Shown here one piece after another: positions 1 through 5,690 of a stretch of 14,742 nucleotides of DNA. Within the stretch, counting starts at the first letter, position 1. Each line of letters opens with the position of its first letter. Below the pieces are notes generated by a model. It was given only the letters and a program-made list of their open reading frames with translations. It made no database searches and was not told the DNA's origin. Made by a program: the position numbers and the translations under genes. Source of the stretch: CAVXAE01 sp044225565 (GTDB lineage Bacteria; Pseudomonadota; Gammaproteobacteria; Steroidobacterales; Steroidobacteraceae); contig JBGAIL010000120.1 of assembly GCA_044225565.1 (NCBI GenBank), positions 1-14,742 on the forward strand, in the 5' to 3' direction.

Positions 1-2
1 AT

Positions 3-1208
3 GAGGAGGCCCTGGAGGCGCTGCGCACCGCCGTCGCCGAGAGGCCCGACGACGCGGACTTGCAGCACAACCTCGGAGCGCTACTGGAGGAGACGGGCGA
101 ATTTCGCGATGGCTCGGCGGCCTACCGTGAAGCGTTGCGCCTCAATCCCGGGCACACTCTTGCGCTGGCGAGCGCATTGCGAAGCCGGACGTTTCAGCCA
201 GATCACGCGGCGCTCTGCGCCCGCGCCGAGTCCACCCTCGCAGCCCGGCCCCTCGATATCGCTGCGGAGATCTTTCTGCGCTATGCGCTCGGCAAGCATC
301 TGGATGCGACCGCGGAGCACGATCGGGCCATCGAGCACTTTCACAAGGCCAATGCGCTGCAACGACAGCAGGGGGAATATGTCCCGGCGGCCTTCAGCGC
401 CTTCGTGGATGAGATGATCGGGGCCTTCACGCCGGCGCTCATGACACGGCTGTCGGCCGAGTCGCCCCGGGAGCCGCAGCCCATCTTCATCGTCGGGCTG
501 CCGAGGAGCGGCACGACGCTGGTGGAGCAGATTCTCTCCGGCCATCCACGGGTGACGGCGGGTGGGGAGATCTCGTTTTTCCTCGAGCGTACGGCCTCCA
601 TGTTCGTGCACGGTCACGCCGGAGTGCGCTATCCCGAGGCGGCTCAATGGCTGAGCGGTGACTCCTCGGGCAAGCTCAGGAAGGAATACCTGGCGCGTGC
701 CGAGCAGGTGGCGCCCGGAGCGCAGGCCGCAGGCCGGCGGATTACGGACAAGATGCCTTTGAACTTCCAGCATCTCGGCTTGATCAAGGCCCTGTTCCCG
801 GGGGCGACGATCGTGTACTGCCGCCGCGAGCCTCTGGACAACTGCCTGTCCTGCTATTTCGAGAACCTGACCGAGCGATTTCGCTTCGCCACGTCGCTGA
901 CGGGCCTGGGGCATTACTATCGAGAGCACTCGAGGCTCATGGCACATTGGGCGCGTGTGCTCGGGCCCGACTGCATCTTCGAGATGAGCTACGAGAGTTT
1001 GATCCGCGACTTCGAGCCGTGCGTGCGCGAATTGCTGGCGCATTGCGGGCTCCCCTGGGATGAGCGGTGCCTGCGGTTCTTCGAGGCGCAACGCGTCATC
1101 GCGACGCCCAGCAATTGGCAGGTGCGCCAGCCGATCTATTCGACGTCCGTCGGCCGGTGGCGCGCGTACGAGCGTCACCTCCAGGGCCTCCAGGCGGCAC
1201 TGGCGTGA
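3..1208 (+). CDS. TPR-containing sulfotransferase, 5'-truncated by the window
   Basis: The frame is open from the window edge, so the N-terminus is missing and about 401 codons are visible. The first ~55 residues look like TPR helices (a segment reading DADLQHNLGALLEETGEF followed by YREALRLNPGHTLAL). A sulfotransferase domain follows. Its PAPS 5'-phosphosulfate loop, IVGLPRSGTTLVEQIL, is encoded at about 490-537, and the 3'-phosphate-binding strand/helix, IVYCRREPLDNCLSCYF, at about 810-860. The C-terminal pattern W-x(2)-YERHL-x(2)-L is usual for the family. Members of this Sulfotransfer_3-like group move sulfate from PAPS to a hydroxyl or amine; the acceptor cannot be told from sequence. 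TPR units in such proteins usually bind protein or carry out scaffolding. The next gene is a convergent tRNA. The fold assignment is firm, the substrate unknown. Confidence 0.85.
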   Translation, partial: EEALEALRTAVAERPDDADLQHNLGALLEETGEFRDGSAAYREALRLNPGHTLALASALRSRTFQPDHAALCARAESTLAARPLDIAAEIFLRYALGKHLDATAEHDRAIEHFHKANALQRQQGEYVPAAFSAFVDEMIGAFTPALMTRLSAESPREPQPIFIVGLPRSGTTLVEQILSGHPRVTAGGEISFFLERTASMFVHGHAGVRYPEAAQWLSGDSSGKLRKEYLARAEQVAPGAQAAGRRITDKMPLNFQHLGLIKALFPGATIVYCRREPLDNCLSCYFENLTERFRFATSLTGLGHYYREHSRLMAHWARVLGPDCIFEMSYESLIRDFEPCVRELLAHCGLPWDERCLRFFEAQRVIATPSNWQVRQPIYSTSVGRWRAYERHLQGLQAALA

Positions 1209-1250
1209 GCATCTCGAGATGCAGTTTGGGATGTGTTGATTTGGCCTGGA

Positions 1251-1337
1251 TGGTGCCCGAGGTCGGAATCGAACCGACACGCTTTTAAGGGCGGCAGATT
1301 TTGAGTCTGCTGCGTCTACCAGTTCCGCCACTCGGGC
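1251..1337 (-). tRNA. tRNA-Leu, anticodon CAA
   Basis: On the minus strand this is an 87-base tRNA with encoded CCA. The acceptor stem is GCCCGAG pairing with CTCGGGC, followed by discriminator A and CCA. The D-arm is GTGGCGGAACTGGTAGAC. The anticodon arm is GCAGA-CTCAAAA-TCTGC, which places CAA at positions 34-36. A long variable arm (GCCCTTAAAAGC) marks a class II tRNA, and the T-arm has GGTTCGATTCC. It decodes the Leu codon UUG. A stable-RNA-type promoter lies just upstream. Confidence 0.97.
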
Positions 1338-1354
1338 TCCGGATGGGGGCGCAG

Positions 1355-1383
1355 AGTATAAGGTAACCGGCATGCCCTGCGAC
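1355..1383 (-). promoter_or_regulatory. promoter of tRNA-Leu(CAA)
   Basis: Reading the minus strand, a TATACT -10 box (1360-1355) lies 17 bases after a weak -35 GTCGCA (1383-1378). The start site would fall near 1348, about 10 bases before the mature tRNA 5' end. The bases between the -10 box and the start (CTGCGCC) are GC-rich, as in stringently controlled stable-RNA promoters. The regulation is inferred from that pattern only. Confidence 0.5.
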
Positions 1384-1413
1384 CTTTTCGGACCCTGGCG
1401 CATCTAAGCCCCC

Positions 1414-1980
1414 GTGCCCCGACTCGTCGACATCGCCGCCCCGCCCGAGACCGTGGCCCAGGCCTGCCTGGGGGACAGCCGCGCGCGCGGGGAGCTGTAT
1501 GCGGCGCTGGCGCCGGCCACTTTCGGGCTCATCCGCCGCCTCATCGGCAACCGCGCGCAGGCGGAAGATCTCTTCCAGGACACCATGCTCGCCTTCTTCG
1601 AGCGGCTGACCAGCTACCGGGCGGAAGCCCCGCTGGGGGCGTGGCTGCGGCAGATCGCCGTGTCGAGATGCCTCATGCACCTGCGCTCGCCCTGGCATCG
1701 CGCGCGCCTGGGGCTCGGGCGCTTCGAGGAAGAGGCGCCGGCACCCGAAGGGCCGTCGCCCGAATCCCTGGATATCGAGCGGGCGCTCGGCACGCTGTCG
1801 CCCGTCGCGCGCACGGTCGTGTGGCTCTACGAGGTCGAGGGCTACTCGCACGAGGAGATCGCCCGGGAATTCGGTCGCAGCGTCAGCTTCTCCAAGTCAC
1901 AGCTCGCCCGCGCCCATGGCCGGTTGCGCGCGTGGTTCGAGGTCAATCCGGAAAAAGTGTCATGCAGCGCGATCTTCTAG
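1414..1980 (+). CDS. ECF-type RNA polymerase sigma factor
   Basis: This 188-residue protein is the usual size for an extracytoplasmic-function sigma factor. Region 2 spans about residues 24-92 (ELYAALAPATFGLIRRLIG, then AQAEDLFQDTMLAFFERL and a GAWLRQIAVSRCLMHLR end). An acidic/proline linker (105-118) follows. Region 4 spans about 120-174, with the helix-turn-helix YSHEEIAREFGRSVSFSKSQLARA (144-167). It would direct core RNA polymerase to a dedicated promoter set. The GTG start at 1414 is the first start after an in-frame TAA at 1405; no good Shine-Dalgarno is visible, so the start is moderately certain. Its 3' end overlaps the next gene by 19 bases, which is typical of a sigma factor coupled to its anti-sigma factor. 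Its regulon and inducing signal are unknown. Confidence 0.9.
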   Translation: MPRLVDIAAPPETVAQACLGDSRARGELYAALAPATFGLIRRLIGNRAQAEDLFQDTMLAFFERLTSYRAEAPLGAWLRQIAVSRCLMHLRSPWHRARLGLGRFEEEAPAPEGPSPESLDIERALGTLSPVARTVVWLYEVEGYSHEEIAREFGRSVSFSKSQLARAHGRLRAWFEVNPEKVSCSAIF

Positions 1981-2540
1981 AAGCTTGTGCCATCGGCGAG
2001 CGCATGCGGCGGCTGCCTGCCGAGCAGGTGCCGCCCCTGAGCTGGGAGGAATTCCAGGAGCAGATCGGGACGCGCGACGCCATGGGGGCAGGTGCGGCCG
2101 TAACCGTAACTATAACTAGAGGAGTGCCGCGCTGGCGATACGCTGCGCTGGCGGCTGGTATCGCTGTGGCGGTTGCCGGCCTCGCCATCTGGGGCAGGCT
2201 CTCGCGTGGCGGCTTCGCGGAAAGCGCGGCGCCCGTCGTGGCCGAAGCGCAGGTGCCGTTTTCCACGCTGCCGGACAGGCAGGCGCTCGCGCAGGCGGAG
2301 ATCTCCGAGCGCTGGCTCGCGCGGTTGCCGGTGGAGCCGGCGGTCATGCGCGTCGGCACGCGCGCCGCCGTCACGGATCTCGAAGATCGCATCGCCTGGG
2401 TGGACGACGTGCTGAGCGCGGAGCGCCTGGATGCCGTCGACCCCACTCACATCGTTGCCTTGCAGCGCGAGCGCGCGCGGCTGGTGAACTCTCTCGCGCA
2501 GGTGCGCTACGCGGAATCGCTGGTCGCGGCGGCGCAGTAG
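1962..2540 (+). CDS. single-TM protein, probable anti-sigma factor
   Basis: This 192-residue protein has a charged N-terminal segment of about 55 residues, one transmembrane helix at about 58-78 (YAALAAGIAVAVAGLAIW), and a C-terminal region of about 110 residues containing a likely coiled coil (TDLEDRIAWVDDVLSAERL and ALQRERARLVNSLAQVRYAES). The predicted topology is a cytoplasmic N-terminus and a periplasmic C-terminus, the classic layout of a membrane anti-sigma factor. The ATG at 1962 overlaps the sigma gene by 19 bases, implying translational coupling. The zinc-type motif (HxxxCxxC) of many anti-sigma factors is absent; the only cysteine is C9. I do not recognise a named family. The role is inferred from position and topology. 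A plain hypothetical membrane protein is the alternative. Confidence 0.65.
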   Translation: MQRDLLEACAIGERMRRLPAEQVPPLSWEEFQEQIGTRDAMGAGAAVTVTITRGVPRWRYAALAAGIAVAVAGLAIWGRLSRGGFAESAAPVVAEAQVPFSTLPDRQALAQAEISERWLARLPVEPAVMRVGTRAAVTDLEDRIAWVDDVLSAERLDAVDPTHIVALQRERARLVNSLAQVRYAESLVAAAQ

Positions 2541-2561
2541 CTTTCAATCGAGGATTGCGGA

Positions 2562-3521
2562 ATGAACAGCACACTGATCCCGGTCGTCGCGCTCGGTCTC
2601 CTCGCGGTCTCGGAGAACGTCGCGGCCAACGCATTCGTCGAGGCTGGTGAGCAGGCGGCGGCCGCTGCCGAAACCGCCACGGAAGATCTCGAGGCGAAGC
2701 TGGAAGCCGCGCGCGTGCGCCTGGAAGAGGCGGCGCACGAGGTGGCGGAGCTGTCCGCGGAAGTCGGCCAGCCGTTGATGGACCGGTTCATGGCCATCGG
2801 CGACGGTCCGCGACGCGCCATCATCGGCGTGCAGCTGGATCCGGCCAGCGGCAAGGACGGCGCGCGCGTGAAGGAAGTGAGCCCTGGCGGGCCTGCGGCA
2901 GAGGCGGGCATCCAGGCGAAGGACGTCATCGTCATGGTGAACGGCGCGCAGGTGCGGGGGGATTCGGCGCGCGAGGTGTCGCGGCTCATCCGCGGCGTGA
3001 AGCCGGACAGCAAAGTGAACGTGCGCGTGTTGCGAGAAGGCAAGCAGAGGGATTTCGTGGTGATCGCGCGGCCCGCCGTGTTCGCGCTCGCGACGCCGCC
3101 GCTGCCGCCCCTTCCGCCGTTGTCGGGTGACGAGCCGGGTGAGCCGGAGGAAGGCGCGGCGTTCAGTTTCCACACGCCGTTCACGCGCGCCTTTGGCGGC
3201 GACTTCGCGGAAATGGAGCTTGCCGCGCTCACTCCGCAGCTCGGCAGCTATTTCGGCACCAGCGAAGGCGTGCTGGTGGTGCGCGCGCCGAAGGAAGGCG
3301 GGCTGAAGCTGGAGGATGGCGACGTCATCCTTTCCATCGACGGCCGCAAGCCCACGAGCGGCTCGCACGCCTCGCGCATCCTGCGCTCGTATCAGCCTGG
3401 CGAGAAGGTGAGCCTCAAGGTGATGCGCCAGAAGAAGCCGCTGAGCCTCGAAGTGACGCTGCCGGAACGCAAAGGCGGTTTCCCCGGCAATCGGGTGTAT
3501 CGCACGGAAGAGTCCGGCTAG
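2562..3521 (+). CDS. exported protein with coiled coil and two PDZ domains
   Basis: This is a 319-residue protein. Residues 1-24 resemble a signal peptide, with a hydrophobic stretch IPVVALGLLAV and an ANA cleavage-like end at 22-24. Residues 28-68 are an Ala/Glu-rich likely coiled coil. PDZ1 spans about 86-170 (IIGVQLDPASG, EVSPGGPAAEAGIQAKDVIV, then VNVRVLREGK). A Pro-rich linker (179-187) leads to PDZ2 at about 217-302 (GVLVVRAPKEGGLKLEDGDVILSIDG). No trypsin-like Ser-protease domain is present, unlike DegP or DegS, so this should bind peptides or protein C-termini in the periplasm rather than cut them. The ATG at 2562 is preceded by AGGA with a 7-base gap and lies 21 bases after the probable anti-sigma gene, so it is probably co-transcribed. 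A sensor or modulator for that module is inferred. Confidence 0.75.
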   Translation: MNSTLIPVVALGLLAVSENVAANAFVEAGEQAAAAAETATEDLEAKLEAARVRLEEAAHEVAELSAEVGQPLMDRFMAIGDGPRRAIIGVQLDPASGKDGARVKEVSPGGPAAEAGIQAKDVIVMVNGAQVRGDSAREVSRLIRGVKPDSKVNVRVLREGKQRDFVVIARPAVFALATPPLPPLPPLSGDEPGEPEEGAAFSFHTPFTRAFGGDFAEMELAALTPQLGSYFGTSEGVLVVRAPKEGGLKLEDGDVILSIDGRKPTSGSHASRILRSYQPGEKVSLKVMRQKKPLSLEVTLPERKGGFPGNRVYRTEESG

Positions 3522-3589
3522 CCGATCGCCGGGGCGGGCGGTCACGTGGCCGGCTGATGGGCGGGTCGGTTCGGTTCGGGCGCGGGCGG

Positions 3590-4054
3590 TCACCTGTTGA
3601 CCGGGCGCCGCGGATTCAGCTCGGCCATGCGCGTCCGCAGGCGGTGCAGCAACGAAGTCGTGGCGTTCATCTCGCGCGACTCGAGGTGAGCGGAGAAGGC
3701 CAGCACCGACGTCGAAAAGCGGTGGCGGATCTGCGCGATGACGCTTTTGCCGTTTGCAGTGAGCGCCAACTGCAGGATGCGGCGGTCGTCATGGTTGGGG
3801 AGGAGTTCGAGCCATCCGCTGCGAGCCAGCTCGAGCACGGCTCTGTGCGTGGCCTGCCGCGACTGCTTCAGCACGCGGGCCAGATCCGAGATCGATAGGC
3901 AGTAGGGTGAGCGGGAGATGGCGAGCAGCACGGCCCAGCGCTGCCGGTCGAGTCCTGCGTCGCGCATCTGTTCGTTGCGAAGCGCTGATATCTGCGCGGC
4001 CGTGCTCTGGATCGCTTCCATGAGCGACAAGGCGTTGACCAGCCACCGTTCCAT
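3590..4054 (-). CDS. MarR-family transcriptional regulator
   Basis: This 154-residue protein is the usual length for MarR. The N-terminal dimerisation helix comes first. The winged helix-turn-helix follows: LSISDLARVLKQSRQATHRAVLELARSGWL at about 53-82, written here as LSISDLARVLK then QSRQATHRAVLELARSGWL. The wing carries the hallmark NHDDRR at 87-92, and a C-terminal dimerisation helix ends near 146. Such proteins usually repress their own gene or a neighbour and release DNA on binding a small phenolic or oxidant ligand; the ligand is not predictable here. The ATG at 4054 is chosen because GGAG sits 7 bases upstream. The frame is open well beyond it, but the upstream part reads as low-complexity repeat DNA. 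It converges with the PDZ gene. Twin palindromes 74-127 bases upstream of the start are the likely operators. Confidence 0.88.
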   Translation of the reverse strand: MERWLVNALSLMEAIQSTAAQISALRNEQMRDAGLDRQRWAVLLAISRSPYCLSISDLARVLKQSRQATHRAVLELARSGWLELLPNHDDRRILQLALTANGKSVIAQIRHRFSTSVLAFSAHLESREMNATTSLLHRLRTRMAELNPRRPVNR

Positions 4055-4094
4055 GGCAGTGCTCCCGTTGCGTTCCGTGCCGAAAGGGAGCGCG

Positions 4095-4123
4095 AAGATG
4101 GAGTCCTTCGGGAAATCTGTCAA
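4095..4123 (-). promoter_or_regulatory. candidate marR-family gene promoter
   Basis: On the minus strand a perfect TTGACA -35 (4123-4118) is followed after 17 bases by CATCTT (4100-4095), a weak -10 matching the consensus at three of six positions. The start site would be near 4088, giving a leader of about 34 bases. The -35 box abuts the palindromes at 4128-4181, so a bound regulator could block or recruit polymerase. The promoter is inferred from sequence alone. Confidence 0.4.
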
Positions 4124-4127
4124 CAAA

Positions 4128-4181
4128 CGGACGATCACCCCTCGATTGTCCGTGCGCGGACAGTCGCCACGCGATCGTCCG
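4128..4181. promoter_or_regulatory. twin 25-bp palindromes, candidate operator pair
   Basis: Two palindromes lie 4 bases apart: CGGACGATC-N7-GATTGTCCG (4128-4152) and CGGACAGTC-N7-GATCGTCCG (4157-4181). Together they provide four half-sites of the form GAYYGTCCG. The start-to-start spacing is 29 bp, just under three helical turns, so bound dimers would lie on nearly the same DNA face. The position just upstream of the TTGACA box of the MarR-family gene suggests autoregulation by that protein, but any dimeric regulator could be the binder. Confidence 0.6.
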
Positions 4182-4204
4182 CATGTTGACGATCGGCGCA
4201 GCCT

Positions 4205-4300
4205 GGTGCGGTGCGCGGTGCGCGGTGCGCGGTGCGCGGTGCGCGGTGCGCTGCGATCGGCGCTCGGTGAGCGGTGAGCGGTGAGCGATGAGCGGTGCGG
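4205..4300. repeat. tandem heptamer repeat array (GGTGCGC / GGTGAGC)
   Basis: A partial unit GGTGC (4205-4209) is followed by six perfect head-to-tail copies of GGTGCGC (4210-4251). A 14-base interruption follows, then three copies of GGTGAGC (4266-4286), one GATGAGC (4287-4293) and a GGTGCGG (4294-4300). The array is non-coding and lies between the palindromes and queA. The period of seven would preserve no single codon register, which fits slippage-prone intergenic DNA. Function unknown. Confidence 0.85.
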
Positions 4301-4574
4301 AGTGGCGTGGCCTGGCCTGGCCCGCCGTGGTGCGATGAAAGTGAGCGGTGGCGATTCAGTTTCGCGTCGCACGTCCTGCCCAAACACCACACCCGACAGC
4401 CGCGGCCCTCAGCCGGAACCGCGGCTGCGATCAGAAGCCGCCGGCCCGCAGCGTGCAGCCGGCATCAAGCGGTCAGCAGCCTGCGCACTGCATCCCGTGG
4501 CCGCCGAAGGCTGATTGGCCTGCGGCACGCGCTTGCACCGCGCGAAACGACCCGCCACCGCCCCGTCGAGTAAG
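4301..4574. other. gene-free leader region upstream of queA with a GC-rich hairpin
   Basis: No convincing gene is present. A 9-bp perfect inverted repeat (CAGCCGCGG at 4397-4405 and CCGCGGCTG at 4419-4427, 13-base loop) could form a stable hairpin; the right arm can also pair with AGCCGC at 4436-4441. No T-tract follows, so it is not a classical terminator. A TAAGAT just before and overlapping the queA start (4571-4576) could be a -10 box for a near-leaderless transcript, but there is no matching -35. The queA promoter is therefore not assigned. Confidence 0.4.
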
Positions 4575-5690
4575 ATGCGCGCCGTGCAGCGCGCCGACTT
4601 CTCGTACACCCTTCCCGAAGAGCTGATCGCCCAGGCCCCGCTGGCGGAACGGTCCGCCAGCCGCCTGCTGGCGCTCGACGGCCCGAGCGGCCGCTACCAG
4701 GACCGGCAACTGCGCGAGCTGCCGCAATTGCTCGAGCCGGGTGACCTGCTGGTGTTCAACGACACGCGCGTGGTCGCGGCGCGGCTCATGGGCATGAAGC
4801 CCTCGGGCGGGCGCGTCGAGATATTCCTCGAGCGCGCGCTGGAGGGAGGCCAGGCGCTCGTGCAGCTGAAGGCGAGCAAGCCCATCCGCGAGGAGCTCGA
4901 GATCGCGACGGCCGGCGGAGCGGTGCGCGTCCTCGCGAAAGAGGGCGACCTGTGGCGCGTGCAGCTGCCCGGCTCCTCGCTCGAGCATGGCTCCTCGCTC
5001 GAATATTTCGAGCAGCACGGGGATGTGCCGCTGCCTCCTTACATCCGCCGCGTGCCCGGCGCTACGGACCGCGAGCGCTATCAGAGCATCTTCGCGCAAC
5101 AGCCCGGCGCAGTGGCTGCGCCTACCGCCAGCCTGCACTTCGACGAAGCGCTGATGCAGGCCATCGACGAGCGCGGCATCCAGCGGGCATTCGTCACGCT
5201 GCACGTCGGAGCCGGCACGTTCCAGCCCGTGCGCGTCGACGACCTCGACGCGCACAAGATGCATGCCGAGCGCGTCACCGTCACCTCTGAAACCTGTGCC
5301 GCGATCCAGCGAACGCGCGCTGCCGGCAAGCGCGTGGTGGCGATCGGCACGACCGTCGCTCGCGCGCTGGAATCTGCCGCGCAGCGGGCCACGGTTGCGT
5401 CCCAATCAACGGACAGCGAAACGCCGGCTGCGGGAACAGCCGCCACGACACCGCCGACTCTCGCACCGTTTTCCGGCGAGACCGCGCTCTTCATCCGCCC
5501 CGGCTTCCGCTTCCGCGCGATCGACGCGCTGCTCACCAACTTCCATCTGCCGGAATCCACATTGCTCATGCTCGTATGCGCATTCGCCGGCCGCGACCAC
5601 GTGCTCGCCGCTTACGCGCACGCCATCGAGCAGCGATATCGTTTCTTCAGCTACGGGGATGCCATGCTCGTGACGAGGGCGGACGTTTGA
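4575..5690 (+). CDS. queA: S-adenosylmethionine:tRNA ribosyltransferase-isomerase
   Basis: QueA transfers and isomerises the ribosyl moiety of SAM onto preQ1 in tRNA, forming epoxyqueuosine at wobble position 34. The 371-residue product carries the family motifs NDTRV (62-66), PGAVAAPTASLHF (177-189; S186 sits where Gly is usual), HVGAGTFQPV (210-219), IGTT (257-260), TNFHLPESTLLMLV (321-334) and FFSYGDAM (357-364). It is longer than E. coli QueA (356). An Ala/Thr/Pro/Ser-rich insert of about 18 residues lies at 275-295. An in-frame 18-bp tandem duplication gives GSSLEH-GSSLEY at 133-144. The ATG at 4575 follows GAG by 4 bases; GTG at 4584 is an alternative start. Its stop overlaps the tgt start. 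Confidence 0.97.
   Translation: MRAVQRADFSYTLPEELIAQAPLAERSASRLLALDGPSGRYQDRQLRELPQLLEPGDLLVFNDTRVVAARLMGMKPSGGRVEIFLERALEGGQALVQLKASKPIREELEIATAGGAVRVLAKEGDLWRVQLPGSSLEHGSSLEYFEQHGDVPLPPYIRRVPGATDRERYQSIFAQQPGAVAAPTASLHFDEALMQAIDERGIQRAFVTLHVGAGTFQPVRVDDLDAHKMHAERVTVTSETCAAIQRTRAAGKRVVAIGTTVARALESAAQRATVASQSTDSETPAAGTAATTPPTLAPFSGETALFIRPGFRFRAIDALLTNFHLPESTLLMLVCAFAGRDHVLAAYAHAIEQRYRFFSYGDAMLVTRADV

Noticed and set aside
1209..1222. Palindrome GCATCTCGAGATGC just after the sulfotransferase stop, considered as a terminator
   Set aside because: Only a 5-bp stem with a 4-base loop is possible, and no real T-tract follows on either strand.
81..1403. A 440-codon open frame on the minus strand across the sulfotransferase and tRNA-Leu
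   Set aside because: It runs antisense to a protein with clear PAPS-binding motifs and through a tRNA gene. Its translation is Arg/Ala/Pro/His-rich with no domain, as expected for shadow frames in GC-rich DNA.
3534..3593. 12-bp direct repeat GCGGGCGGTCAC (3534-3545 and 3582-3593) between the PDZ and MarR genes
   Set aside because: One copy overlaps the MarR stop codon, there is no element between the copies and the motif is low complexity; probably chance or a trace of local duplication.
4186..4214. Rightward promoter from TTGACG
   Set aside because: No -10-like sequence occurs at 16-18 bases; the region is the GC-only heptamer array.
4205..4300. Possible CRISPR or attachment-site repeat
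   Set aside because: The units are only 7 bases, directly adjacent and without spacers; no integrase, cas gene or tRNA is nearby.
4055..4390. N-terminal extension of the MarR-family protein
   Set aside because: The extension translates the intergenic heptamer repeats into Arg/Ala/His/Pro runs, covers the palindromes and lacks a ribosome-binding site. The ATG at 4054 has GGAG at good spacing and gives the standard family length.
4281..4573. Short plus-strand open frames before queA
   Set aside because: They partly translate the tandem repeats, have odd Arg/Pro/Ser composition and show no ribosome-binding site or known motif.
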